The position numbers and the translations under genes are program-made. From NCBI RefSeq assembly GCF_900105725.1, contig NZ_FNLM01000036.1, forward strand, positions 930,001-994,000: a stretch of DNA of 64,000 nucleotides, read 5' to 3'. Below the pieces are notes generated by a model. It worked only from the letters and a program-made list of their open reading frames with translations. It ran no database searches and was not told where the DNA came from. This document shows positions 38,653 through 46,744 of the stretch, in pieces. Position 1 is the first letter of the stretch. Every line of letters starts with the position of its first letter. The stretch is from Gordonia westfalica (GTDB lineage Bacteria; Actinomycetota; Actinomycetes; Mycobacteriales; Mycobacteriaceae).

Positions 38653-39321
38653 ATGAATCCGTTCGACGTCGAGTCCTTCGTGGCAACCGGTGGTCTGATC
38701 GGTCTGTGCGTACTCGTCTTCGTCGAGACCGGGCTGCTGGTCGGCGTGATCTTCCCCGGCGACTCGCTCCTGTTCACCGCCGGAGTGTTCGCCGCGCAGC
38801 CCGACCCGTTCGCACCGCTCTGGTTGGTGGTTCCGCTCGTGGCGCTGGCCGCGATCGCGGGGGACCAGTGCGGCTATTTCATCGGTCGGCGGTTGGGGCG
38901 CGGCGTCGTGGAGGGCCGGATGATGCGGAGCATCGGCCCCGACTATGTGGCCAGGACCAACGCCTTCTTCGACCGGTTCGGGCCGCTGACCGTGTTCTTC
39001 GGCCGGTTCATCGGCATCGTCCGGACGCTGGTACCACTGACCGCGGGCTTCAGCGGGATGTCGCACCGCGTGTTCACCCTGTTCAGCGTCCTGGGCAGCC
39101 TCGCGTGGGCGGGCGGGATCATCGTGGCGGGTTACCTGCTCGGCAATGTGCCGATTGTCCGCGACAACATCGAGATCCTCATCATCGCTTCGGTTCTCAC
39201 GGTCGTGGTACCGATGTTCGTCCACGTCGCGCGGCGGTGGCGGGCGACGCGACGCCGGCAGCGCGGTGTCGTGCGGGTGGAGACTCCGCGGGACGATCAG
39301 GCTCCGCCCGAAACGGGCTGA
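38653..39321 (+). CDS. DedA-family membrane protein
   Basis: A 222-residue DedA/SNARE-associated domain protein with about five helices. The family marks are visible: ETGLLVGVIFPGDSLLFTAG, AIAGDQCGYFIGRRLGRGV and FFGRFIGIVRTLVPLTAGFS (the F-x-x-R-F-x-P/G-x-x-R motif). DedA proteins act in lipid carrier recycling and membrane potential. ATG 38653 begins MNPFDVESFV, the usual start; the longer open frame from 38398 is not family-like. It converges on the EspI-like gene. Confidence 0.9.
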   Translation: MNPFDVESFVATGGLIGLCVLVFVETGLLVGVIFPGDSLLFTAGVFAAQPDPFAPLWLVVPLVALAAIAGDQCGYFIGRRLGRGVVEGRMMRSIGPDYVARTNAFFDRFGPLTVFFGRFIGIVRTLVPLTAGFSGMSHRVFTLFSVLGSLAWAGGIIVAGYLLGNVPIVRDNIEILIIASVLTVVVPMFVHVARRWRATRRRQRGVVRVETPRDDQAPPETG

Positions 39322-39332
39322 TACCGGGCGGG

Positions 39333-40877
39333 TTACCCGAGATACGGTTCTTCGCGCGGCAGGGTGGTGCCCGAGAAGTCGTCGGCGATGGTCGCGGCGA
39401 GTTCGACGAACGAGCGCTTCGCGGGCTTGGACATCAGTTCGAGATCGACATCGGCGCCCTCGGCGAGATGGTCGTCGAACGGGATCTTGTGGACCGCACG
39501 GCACCGGGTCAGGAAGTGCTGACCGAGTTGATCGGTGTCGATGGTCGACGACCCCGGACGCGAAGAGCTCAGCACGACGACGGCCCGCGACACGAGGTGC
39601 CCGAAACCGTGGGCCTCGAGCCAGTCCAGGGTGGCGCCGGCGCTGCGTGCACCGTCGAGAGCCGGTGAGCTGACCAGGATGATCGTGTTGGCGAGGTCGA
39701 GGACACCGTTCATCGCCGAGTGGCTCAGGCCGGTGCCGCAGTCGGTGATGATGATGTTGTAGAACCGCTGGAGGATGGTGACGACCCCGCGGTACTCCTC
39801 CTCGTTGAACGCCTCGGCCATCGCCGGATCACGTTCGGAGGCAAGCACCTCCAACCGGCTCGGGGCCTGCGACGTGTGGGCCCGGACGTCGGAGTAGCGG
39901 TACACGTTCTGATCGGCGAGCAGGTCGCGGACCGTCGAACGCGTCTGCTGGGGGATGCGCTGCGCGAGCGTGCCGAGGTCGGGATTGGCGTCGACGGCGA
40001 TCACCCGGTCGCCGCGTAGCGAGGCGAAGGTCGAGCCGAGCCCGACGGTGGTCGTCGTCTTGCCGACGCCGCCCTTCAGCGACAGCACCGCGATCCGGTA
40101 GTCGCCCCGGACGGGCCGGTTGACCCGCTCGAGGAGTTGCTGAAAGGCGATGTCGCCCTGTGATTCGCCGGGATTGATGGCACCCGCGGACAGGGTGTGG
40201 ACGGCTCGTCGCCACCCGCGACTCGGTGCTCGTCGGGCCTTGCGGATCAGCGCGACCTCGTCCAGCGACGGAGCGCCCTGCGGTCCGTAACCCGGCGGCA
40301 TCTGCTGAGCCGGATATGTGGGTGCGGGTCCGGTGCCCGGACCGAACTGTCCCGGCGGCATCAGTTGGTTCGCCGGGACAGAGCCGGCGGGGTGGCCCGG
40401 GCCGGGAGGTCCGGGCTGAGGGAACGGCGGAGGCTGGTGCGCGGGCGGGGGTGCCTGGTCGAACGGCGGTGTGGGACCTGGTTCGAACGTCGGTCCGGGC
40501 GGCGGCGCGTAGGCGTCGGGTGCCTGATGCGTGCCGGGGAAACGGCCCGGCTCCGGGGCGGGCGGGACCGGCGGTGGCGTGTGACGGCCGATGGCGTCGA
40601 CGGGCCCGGCGGGCGGAGCTCCGGTCTCCGGTGCCACGGGGTCGGCGGGCGCCGTTTCCGGCGGACGCAGTGCATCGGGACCCGGCGTCGGAACGGAATT
40701 CGACGGGGCACGGTCGGGGGCCGGCGGAAGACCCGTCGCCCGGCCGTCATTCGCAGGTGGCTGTGGCGCCGGCTGCGGGGCCGGCGCGGCCTCGGTGGGA
40801 GGCGGTGCGAATTGCAGCCACGGGGGTGGTGCCGGCGCGTCGGCGCCGTTCGGCGTCGTCGAGTTCTCGTACGTCAT
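39333..40877 (-). CDS. EspI-like MinD/ParA-type ATPase with Pro-rich N-terminus (type VII secretion associated)
   Basis: A 514-residue protein. The first about 220 residues are Pro/Ala/Gly-rich and likely disordered. The C-terminal part is a MinD/ParA-like P-loop ATPase: deviant Walker A SLKGGVGKTTTTVG, Walker A' VIAVDANPDLGTLAQR, and ITDCGTGLSHSAMNG. This architecture matches EspI, an ESX-1-associated ATPase reported to shut secretion down when ATP is low. It faces the substrate operon at 41307 across a 429-base divergent gap. ATG 40877 gives MTYENSTTPNG; the upstream extension is not convincing. Confidence 0.82.
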   Translation of the reverse strand: MTYENSTTPNGADAPAPPPWLQFAPPPTEAAPAPQPAPQPPANDGRATGLPPAPDRAPSNSVPTPGPDALRPPETAPADPVAPETGAPPAGPVDAIGRHTPPPVPPAPEPGRFPGTHQAPDAYAPPPGPTFEPGPTPPFDQAPPPAHQPPPFPQPGPPGPGHPAGSVPANQLMPPGQFGPGTGPAPTYPAQQMPPGYGPQGAPSLDEVALIRKARRAPSRGWRRAVHTLSAGAINPGESQGDIAFQQLLERVNRPVRGDYRIAVLSLKGGVGKTTTTVGLGSTFASLRGDRVIAVDANPDLGTLAQRIPQQTRSTVRDLLADQNVYRYSDVRAHTSQAPSRLEVLASERDPAMAEAFNEEEYRGVVTILQRFYNIIITDCGTGLSHSAMNGVLDLANTIILVSSPALDGARSAGATLDWLEAHGFGHLVSRAVVVLSSSRPGSSTIDTDQLGQHFLTRCRAVHKIPFDDHLAEGADVDLELMSKPAKRSFVELAATIADDFSGTTLPREEPYLG

Positions 40878-40955
40878 CGGGGAATCCTCTGGTCTTGCGG
40901 CCGGGCCGACCTGGCGAGTCGCGGTTCGTGCGTGAGCGGGATCCCCGGCAGCATG

Positions 40956-40982
40956 CGAGGATCGATGAGGCATCGATCCTCG
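40956..40982. promoter_or_regulatory. Perfect 12-base inverted repeat in the espI-espD divergent region
   Basis: CGAGGATCGATG and CATCGATCCTCG flank a three-base AGG centre. It lies 79 bases upstream of the EspI-like start and about 325 bases upstream of the substrate operon. No gene lies in 40878-41306; the length of this gap fits a control region. A weak -35/-10 pair, TTGGAC (41057-41062) and CACACT (41081-41086) spaced by 18 bases, could drive the plus-strand operon. Confidence 0.55.
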
Positions 40983-41183
40983 GTGCGACGATCTGCTTGC
41001 ACTCTGACCGACTCCGGCAGCGTCGACGCGAGTCTACCCAAGGGTATGAGAGGATTTTGGACGAGATCCACAGTTCATCTCACACTCTCGCGTTCGACAT
41101 ACCGTATCCGGCGTGTGGTGGCGTTGATCGAGTTGTGGCAGGATCAGGCACTTGGCCCCAGGTGCGAGGCGGGGCGGCACCGT

Positions 41184-41205
41184 GGTCATGACCAGTTTCA
41201 TGACC
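41184..41205. promoter_or_regulatory. Direct repeat TCATGACC in the esp operon leader/control region
   Basis: TCATGACC occurs at 41186-41193 and 41198-41205, 12 bases apart; the first copy is part of the perfect palindrome GGTCATGACC (41184-41193). It is about 100 bases upstream of the first gene of the substrate operon. Possible activator or repressor site; not recognised. Confidence 0.35.
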
Positions 41206-41306
41206 TGGTGAACCGGCACCTGGGAAGCAGGTTGCATCGAACGGGAATTCGATGGAACCGGGAGGGACCCCGTCTGCGTCTAATTCGGCGTGAAGGGGGG
41301 TTCGGC

Positions 41307-41693
41307 TTGAGCTACACCGACGAGACGGCAACGCATGCCGACGATGCGCGCGACGGCGACGATCCGTGGGCGCCGGTACATCAGTTCTCACAAGCACGTT
41401 CGCGGTCGGGTGCCCTTGCCGTCCGGACGACGGCTCAAGGTCTGCCGGTTGCGGTCCACATCGCGTCCACCGAGCTCGACAAACACCCGGAACTGCTGGC
41501 CGCCGACATCCTGCGTCTCTGCAAGCAGGCTGCGATGTCGGCCGGAATCCGGTTGCGCGAGAACCTGCTCGCCGCCGGGATCGATCGCGATCTCGTCAAC
41601 GAGATGAAGCTGCCCAAGCCGGCGGATCTCTCCGCGGCCGAGGAACGTGACGACGAGGAAGCCGACGCCATGACGTCGTGGTTGCGCCGATGA
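41307..41693 (+). CDS. EspD/EspH-like type VII secretion accessory protein
   Basis: A 128-residue acidic protein. The region TTAQGLPVAVHIASTELDKH and PELLAADILRLCKQAAMSAG resembles the C-terminal half of mycobacterial EspD/EspH (DUF2694-type), which act with the EspA-EspC substrates. Similarity is judged by eye and is modest. The start is most likely TTG 41307, six bases after AGGGGGG; no ATG or GTG fits. It overlaps the next gene by four bases (ATGA), so it is the first gene of a coupled operon. Confidence 0.55.
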   Translation: MSYTDETATHADDARDGDDPWAPVHQFSQARSRSGALAVRTTAQGLPVAVHIASTELDKHPELLAADILRLCKQAAMSAGIRLRENLLAAGIDRDLVNEMKLPKPADLSAAEERDDEEADAMTSWLRR

Positions 41694-42016
41694 GCTGGGC
41701 CATGGACGAACTCGAGGCGCGCGCCGCCCGCCAGTTGGACGGTCTGCGCGGGTTCGACGAGAAACTGCAGGCGATCTCGGCCCGCGTCACCTCGGTCGAC
41801 GGTCTGGTGACCGTCGAGGTCGATGCCAAGGGGGCGCTGGTCGATCTCCGACTCGAGCACGGCGCGAACGAACTCGGCGCGGCACGGCTCGGCGAGGCGA
41901 TCGTGACGACTTCGGCTCTCGCCGCACAAAAGGTCTACGCCCGGGTGGCGGCCGTGACCGAGGAGTTCAACGAAACATTCGGCGACATGCTCTCCGCTCG
42001 TCCTTCGGGTGAATGA
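41690..42016 (+). CDS. EspL-like YbaB/EbfC family protein
   Basis: A 108-residue protein of the YbaB/EbfC fold: a long helical N-terminus (MSWAMDELEARAARQLDGLR), the central strand pattern SVDGLVTVEVDAKGALVDLR, and a C-terminal helix. YbaB proteins bind DNA or partner proteins; in mycobacterial ESX-1 loci the YbaB-like EspL sits among the secretion genes. Start ATG 41690 overlaps the previous stop. A 59-base gap separates it from the EspC-like gene. Confidence 0.7.
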   Translation: MSWAMDELEARAARQLDGLRGFDEKLQAISARVTSVDGLVTVEVDAKGALVDLRLEHGANELGAARLGEAIVTTSALAAQKVYARVAAVTEEFNETFGDMLSARPSGE

Positions 42017-42075
42017 CAGTGCATGTGCCGGTGGCTGATCGCTCGAGTAAGACTCGCACTCATGAGGGGGTTGTG

Positions 42076-42384
42076 ATGACGGATGTGAAGGTGACGCCCG
42101 AAGCGCTCGAAGGCTTCGTCGCGACGAATGCGGCGATGGCGACCGCCATCGGGACGGCCGGGTCGATCGATGCGGCGGCCAACACCGCTGTGATGGTCCC
42201 GGTGTTCGGCCTCATCGGCCAGGAGTTCCTCGCGTCGTTCATCGTCGCGCAGGCGAACCACCTCATGTCGGTCGGGCAGTTGGCTGCCGTCCATGCCGCG
42301 ACCGCGGCCACGACGGCCCAGGGGCTCGCCGAGTACGAGGGCGTCGACGCCTCGAGTGCGGCCGCCATCCGTTCGGTGCTGTGA
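42076..42384 (+). CDS. EspC-like type VII secretion target
   Basis: A 102-residue helical protein with the EspC pattern: MTDVKVTPEALEGFVATNAA at the start and, near the C-terminus, YEGVD followed by Ser/Ala-rich residues. YEGVD fits the general secretion signal Y-x-x-x-D/E of ESX substrates. In Mycobacterium EspC is co-secreted with EspA; here the EspA-like gene follows with a four-base overlap (GTGA), supporting a pair. ATG 42076 has the leader GAGGGGGTTGTG as ribosome site. Confidence 0.75.
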   Translation: MTDVKVTPEALEGFVATNAAMATAIGTAGSIDAAANTAVMVPVFGLIGQEFLASFIVAQANHLMSVGQLAAVHAATAATTAQGLAEYEGVDASSAAAIRSVL

Positions 42385-43739
42385 CCCCGATGCCCCCGAC
42401 GCCAGGCCCGTTCCTGCCCGGCGTTCCTGATGTGCCTGCACTCACCCACATGACGGTGCAGGAGATGATCGAGGCGACGCCACTCGGTCCGGTCCTCGAC
42501 CGCACCGTGGCCGATGTCCTCGGCGGACTGGGACTCCCGGCGCTACCGGTGCTGCCCGCGTTGCCGCCGATGCCCGGACTGCCGCCCATCCAGCCGCCGA
42601 ATCTCGACATGTTCATCAAGCCGATCACCGACCTGCTCGGAGGCTTCGGTACCGGCGACCTCAGCGGCGCGGGCTTCGACCCGACGATCATCTTCGAAAG
42701 CCTGACCAAGGTTCTCGAGACGTCGATGTCGATGGGCCAGGGTGCGCTCAAGCTGGCCGATCAGCTGTGGGCCGGGCAGGGTGCCGCCGGCGCGGCCGCC
42801 AAGACCACCGAAGCGGGTGCGAACAGTACCGCCCTCGCCGCTCAGGGGTCGGGGATCTCGATCGACACGAAGATGGCATCCGCGATAGTTGCGAAGGGGC
42901 TGGCGCTGGTCCAGGCCATCATCGCGACGACCGTCGCCAAGATCACCACGGTCGCCGTGCCGATGATGACCAGTCCGCTGATCGCGGCCGGGATCACCAC
43001 GGCGATCGGGTTCGCGTCGTTCGGGTTGAGTCAGGCCACGGCTGTCGTCGCCGCGACGCGGACCGAGCTACTCGCCCCGACGACGGCCATGACCGCCAAC
43101 GGTGCTCCGGTCGCCGTGACCGGCGCTCCGACCGGTGCCGCCGGACAGTCTCCGTTCACCCTGGCCGGCACCGTTCTCGACACCGTCTCTCCGGCGGTCT
43201 CCACCGCCATGGAACTTCCGAGCTCGCTGATGCAGCCGATCAGCAAGATGCTCAACGTCGGCAACCCGGATTCGCCCGTCATCGCACCTGCCGGTACGCC
43301 GCTGTCGAAGGTCAAGGGCGGTGGCGGTTCCGGTGGCGGAGGAGGCGGTGGTGGAGGCGGGGGAGGCGGCATCGGAGGCATGATGTCGCCGCTGAGCGCG
43401 TCCCGGCCGACGGTCCCGACGAACTTCTCGATCGGCGAGCCTGCCCTCGGTTCCGGCGCGGCGTCGAGGCCGGCCACCATGGCTCCGGCGGCGATGCCGA
43501 TGGGCGGCGCCCCGATGGGTGCGGCCGGCGCCGGTGCACGCGGAGCAGGCGCTGCCGAGGGTCAGCACAGCGTGCCCGACTACCTGGTGACCGAGGACAA
43601 CGGGCGTGCGGTGGTCGGTGACGATCCCGAGGTCGCACCGGCGGTCATCGGCCACGATGAGTCGGCCGACGCCGATTCGAGTCCTGATATCGAACTACGG
43701 CTGGGCGTACCCGGTCTGAAACGAAACGAGGAAGTATGA
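42381..43739 (+). CDS. EspA/EspE-like secreted protein with Gly run
   Basis: A 452-residue protein without a signal peptide. The N-terminal 80 residues are Pro-rich (LPALPVLPALPPMPGLPPIQ); the middle is helical with a hydrophobic stretch (SAIVAKGLALVQAIIATTVA); a run of consecutive Gly residues near 43320-43372 leads to an Ala/Met/Gly-rich C-terminus. Size, composition and the partner EspC-like gene resemble EspA or EspE of ESX-1. Homology is inferred from context plus composition; sequence identity cannot be measured here. Start GTG 42381. Confidence 0.6.
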   Translation: MTPMPPTPGPFLPGVPDVPALTHMTVQEMIEATPLGPVLDRTVADVLGGLGLPALPVLPALPPMPGLPPIQPPNLDMFIKPITDLLGGFGTGDLSGAGFDPTIIFESLTKVLETSMSMGQGALKLADQLWAGQGAAGAAAKTTEAGANSTALAAQGSGISIDTKMASAIVAKGLALVQAIIATTVAKITTVAVPMMTSPLIAAGITTAIGFASFGLSQATAVVAATRTELLAPTTAMTANGAPVAVTGAPTGAAGQSPFTLAGTVLDTVSPAVSTAMELPSSLMQPISKMLNVGNPDSPVIAPAGTPLSKVKGGGGSGGGGGGGGGGGGGIGGMMSPLSASRPTVPTNFSIGEPALGSGAASRPATMAPAAMPMGGAPMGAAGAGARGAGAAEGQHSVPDYLVTEDNGRAVVGDDPEVAPAVIGHDESADADSSPDIELRLGVPGLKRNEEV

Positions 43740-44047
43740 GCAACGCACAGCTTCGCGTCGAACCGGCCGAATTGATCTCGGCTGCAGGCGATCTCGACAA
43801 GATCGCGGATCGGCTCGAGCTCGCGCTGGCCGGGGCGCAGGGTGCCCTGTCGGTGCCGGCCCAGGGGCGCGACGAGGTGTCGGTCGCATCCGCCGCAAGT
43901 TTCACCACGGTCGCCGAGAAGTTCGAAAAGGACACGGCGACCGGTGTTCTCGAGTTGCGGAAGATCGCCGCAACGCTGCGTGCGCAGGCCTCCGGACTCA
44001 TCGACAGCGATTCCGCTGCTGCGGCGGCCTTCAGGATCCAGGCCTGA
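43736..44047 (+). CDS. PE-family-like protein
   Basis: A 103-residue helical hairpin protein. LRVEPAELISAAGDLDKIAD carries a Pro-Ala after Glu that aligns with the PE signature region, and RDEVSVASAASFTTVAEKF matches the D-E-V-S turn seen in mycobacterial PE proteins. It contains no tyrosine, so the C-terminal Y-x-x-x-D/E signal typical of PE proteins is missing. It overlaps the EspA-like stop (ATGA) and precedes the PPE gene, the usual PE-PPE pairing. Confidence 0.75.
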   Translation: MSNAQLRVEPAELISAAGDLDKIADRLELALAGAQGALSVPAQGRDEVSVASAASFTTVAEKFEKDTATGVLELRKIAATLRAQASGLIDSDSAAAAAFRIQA

Positions 44048-44102
44048 ACCGAGCCTGCGAGAGACACGAGACCTACACCCACGGCCGCCGAAGGGAGGGA
44101 CC

Positions 44103-45167
44103 ATGACGAACACGACAGGACTCGGCTTCACCGGGGTGAACTGGGATCTGCGTACCAGTGAGCAACTGGCCACGGACCTCGGAGCCGGACCCGGTCCGGC
44201 CCCGTTGGCCGAAGCGGGACTCGCATGGACCGCGCTCGCCGCCGAGGTCGGCGAGGCCGGCATCGGGTATGCGGCTGTGCTGACGCGTCTGGGCCTGAGC
44301 TGGCAGTCCGCCCAGACCAGTGCGGTGTTCGAGCGTCTCACCCAGTTCGCGCCGTGGTTCGCCGATACCGCGACCGAGGCGATCGAGAATGCGGCACGGG
44401 CGGAGGCCCAGGCCGCGGCCACAACCGTCGCGCGTCTGAACATGCCCAATCTCGCGGAGGTCGAGGTCGTGGAGAAGCTCCACGAGATCGCCACCACCGC
44501 AACCGCGGTGGCGCCGATCATCGCCGGCGCGGCGGCCGAGGCCGAACGTGCTGTGGTGCAACAGCGCATGCGCGCCTCTCGTGTCATGCAGGCCTACGAG
44601 AATGCGGCGGAACCCGTGGGCAAACCGTGGGCGTCGTCGCGCCGGGCTCCGGAACTGGTGACGAGCCAGGCGCTTGCCGCGGAGAAGGCCGCAGCGGCAC
44701 GGGCGGCGGCACCCAAGCCCGTCGCACCTCCGGCCACGCCGGTCGTGCCGCCGATGTTCGGCGGGCTGGGCGGTGCGTATGCGCCGCCCGCCGAGAAACT
44801 CCGCTATGCCCCGACGGTCGTGGCGAGTGCGGTATCCCCGTCCGCGACACCCGTTGCGGCGCCCGCTGGTTCAGCTGCCGCTCCGGGGCCCGGTGTGCCG
44901 CCGCCGCTGGCACCCGGGATGTCGGCGGCCGGAGATCGTGGCGCCACCATCCGCGGCGTTTCCGTCGACGCCGGTGCGTCCGACCCCGACGAGGGTCTCG
45001 CCCGAGCGTCGGACAGCCTGGACGCACCGCTCACCTGGGCCGACATCGAGACTTCGGATCGTCCTGCGGCTCACTATGTCTCGGCGCCGGATGCCGAATC
45101 GGCGAAGGTCGATCCGCGGTATCTGTCGGAGACGTTGTTGCTCGGGAATCCGGGGGACCGCGCATGA
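44103..45167 (+). CDS. PPE-family-like protein
   Basis: A 354-residue protein with a PPE domain in the first about 170 residues: DLGAGPGPAPLAEAGLAWTA LAAEV corresponds to the conserved A-G-P-G-x-x-P-L region, and LGLSWQSAQ occupies the W-x-G turn (Trp-Gln-Ser). The Pro-Pro-Glu tripeptide itself is absent (TSE at that place). The C-terminal half is Ala/Pro-rich and acidic. ATG 44103 has a GGGAGGGACC ribosome site. Its stop overlaps the EspG gene start. Confidence 0.78.
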   Translation: MTNTTGLGFTGVNWDLRTSEQLATDLGAGPGPAPLAEAGLAWTALAAEVGEAGIGYAAVLTRLGLSWQSAQTSAVFERLTQFAPWFADTATEAIENAARAEAQAAATTVARLNMPNLAEVEVVEKLHEIATTATAVAPIIAGAAAEAERAVVQQRMRASRVMQAYENAAEPVGKPWASSRRAPELVTSQALAAEKAAAARAAAPKPVAPPATPVVPPMFGGLGGAYAPPAEKLRYAPTVVASAVSPSATPVAAPAGSAAAPGPGVPPPLAPGMSAAGDRGATIRGVSVDAGASDPDEGLARASDSLDAPLTWADIETSDRPAAHYVSAPDAESAKVDPRYLSETLLLGNPGDRA

Positions 45168-45967
45168 TGCCGACGACCCGCGACGCCGTCACCCTCGACG
45201 CGGCCGTGCTCCGCCGTCTCGGAGATCGCTACGGTGTGCAGACGTGGCCGGTGGTCCTCGACATGCCTGTCGACGCGGAAGACGAGTCCGCGCCTTCGCC
45301 GGCCGACCGGGAGCGGGATGCGGACATCGCGACCTTCGACCTGGTGGACCACGACGAGCCCGGGCCGTGGCTGGCCACGGTCCTCCGTGTCCTGTCCCAG
45401 CCGCAGCGCGAGATCGAGATGCGTTCCTTCGCCGAATCCGGCGTGCGCCGGATATGTCTGGCGCGCAGGGGATATGAGCACGTCCTGGCCGAACGTGTCG
45501 GCGATCGGCTCGATCTCTCCGTCGTCGAGGTCACCGAAGTCGACGACCTGGGTGACCTCGTCCGTTCGCGGTTCGACGACTCGGCACAGTGCGAATTCAC
45601 CGCGTTCAGTGCGCCGACCGATGAACTCGTCGAAAGACTCGGGGAATGTTCGACGAACACCGAGATCACCGACGCGCTGTACACGCTCGGCGCGCCGTTG
45701 TCCGACGCCGTCGTCATATCCGCGGCGCTCGGCTCGTGTCGAGTGCGCACCGAGATCGTCGCCTCCTCGAACGAGGACGGACGATTCTCTCGATCTTCTG
45801 GCGCTCTGGCCGTTTTCGACACCGCAAGGGGTCGACTCGTCTCGAGTCCCAGCAAGTCTCCGGACGGTCGGGTGTGGACCACCCTCTCGCCGGGTTCGGG
45901 TCATCGGATCGCGCAGGCCGTGCGCCTGCTGATCGAGACCCTCCCCGACGGGACGTGGTCGGCATGA
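45164..45967 (+). CDS. EspG-like chaperone for PE/PPE proteins
   Basis: A 267-residue cytosolic protein of the EspG/ESX secretion-associated family, which binds the tip of PPE proteins and keeps PE-PPE pairs soluble for export. Features are the N-terminal FDLVDHDEPGPWLATVLRVL, an antiparallel strand region (FAESGVRRICLARRGYEHVL) and the C-terminal SGHRIAQAVRLLIETLPDG. ATG 45164 overlaps the PPE stop, placing it in the same operon; ATG 45167 is an alternative. Being beside PE-PPE supports the call. Confidence 0.78.
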   Translation: MMPTTRDAVTLDAAVLRRLGDRYGVQTWPVVLDMPVDAEDESAPSPADRERDADIATFDLVDHDEPGPWLATVLRVLSQPQREIEMRSFAESGVRRICLARRGYEHVLAERVGDRLDLSVVEVTEVDDLGDLVRSRFDDSAQCEFTAFSAPTDELVERLGECSTNTEITDALYTLGAPLSDAVVISAALGSCRVRTEIVASSNEDGRFSRSSGALAVFDTARGRLVSSPSKSPDGRVWTTLSPGSGHRIAQAVRLLIETLPDGTWSA

Positions 45968-46019
45968 TCCGCATCGGGGGGTTCCGCGGTCCAGACCGCC
46001 GCGGAGAACAACTGTCAGG

Positions 46020-46040
46020 GGTATCTGTGTCACGGATACC
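46020..46040. promoter_or_regulatory. Near-perfect 21-base palindrome upstream of the Esx pair
   Basis: GGTATC-T-GTG-T-CAC-G-GATACC has one mismatched position pair around a single central T. It lies 45 bases before the EsxB-like start in the 118-base gap after the EspG gene, and could be an operator or an RNA hairpin adjusting esx expression. Confidence 0.4.
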
Positions 46041-46085
46041 AACGGGGGCATCGCCGATCGGTGCCGTTACACAGGAGGAAAACTC

Positions 46086-46406
46086 ATGTTGAATCTGCCC
46101 GGAGCAGGCGGCGCCGGAGTGAAGATCGATGTCGCGGAGGGCCAGGCCACCGCGGCGGCGGTCGGCGGGATCGTCGCGGACATGAAGGAGACGATCGGGG
46201 TGATCGCCAGGCACGCGTCGAACGCGACCCCGACGTGGCAGGGCAAGGCGGGCGTGGCCTTCGACGGCACCCACACCGACTGGAACAAGGCCGCGACCAC
46301 GATGAATCAGCTCCTCGATCAGATCAAGGCACAGCTGACCAACGGCTTCGCCGGCTACGAAGACCAGGACGCCGCCGCCGCCGGTGGCCTCAACATCACC
46401 GTCTGA
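46086..46406 (+). CDS. WXG100 protein, EsxB (CFP-10)-like
   Basis: A 106-residue helix-turn-helix secretion substrate. The W-x-G turn is TWQGKAGVAF (Trp about 51) and the C-terminal export signal Y-x-x-x-D is YEDQD. As the signal-bearing member of the pair it is EsxB-like and should form a heterodimer with the next gene product. The ribosome site AGGAGGAAAACTC precedes ATG 46086. Confidence 0.9.
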   Translation: MLNLPGAGGAGVKIDVAEGQATAAAVGGIVADMKETIGVIARHASNATPTWQGKAGVAFDGTHTDWNKAATTMNQLLDQIKAQLTNGFAGYEDQDAAAAGGLNITV

Positions 46407-46435
46407 CCTGCTCTGCCTCTTCGAAAGGGACCTCA

Positions 46436-46732
46436 ATGACCATCAACTACGATTTCGCGGCACTCGGTGACCTCAGCGGCGGACTGCAGCGGGCGTTCGC
46501 CGAGCTCGACGCCCTCAACACGCAGCTCAAGAACCAGATCGCTGCGCTCGACGGCAACTGGAGCTCGGCCGAAGCGAAGGCGGCCTACCTCGACGCACAG
46601 CTGAACTTCGACCGCATCTTCACGCAGTCGCGGGAGTCGTTGCAGTCGCTGCAGTCCGGTGTCAGCAACGCCAGCCGCACCATGTCGGACGCCGACTCCT
46701 CGCTCGCAAGCGGATTCCGCTCGCTCGGCTGA
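46436..46732 (+). CDS. WXG100 protein, EsxA (ESAT-6)-like
   Basis: A 98-residue WXG100 protein. The turn reads NWSSAEAKAAY, so the usual Gly is replaced by Ser, a variation found in some Esx proteins. The C-terminus ends DADSSLASGFRSLG with no Y-x-x-x-D/E signal, as expected of the EsxA-like partner. It follows the EsxB-like gene by 29 bases with AAAGGGACC as ribosome site and is last in the operon, before a terminator. Confidence 0.88.
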   Translation: MTINYDFAALGDLSGGLQRAFAELDALNTQLKNQIAALDGNWSSAEAKAAYLDAQLNFDRIFTQSRESLQSLQSGVSNASRTMSDADSSLASGFRSLG

Positions 46733-46744
46733 GTGAGTCGACCC

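Noticed and set aside
43318..43372. Gly-coding repeat in the EspA-like gene as a mobile or CRISPR-like repeat
   Set aside because: It is a simple GGN codon run encoding consecutive glycines within an intact reading frame, so it is a protein linker.
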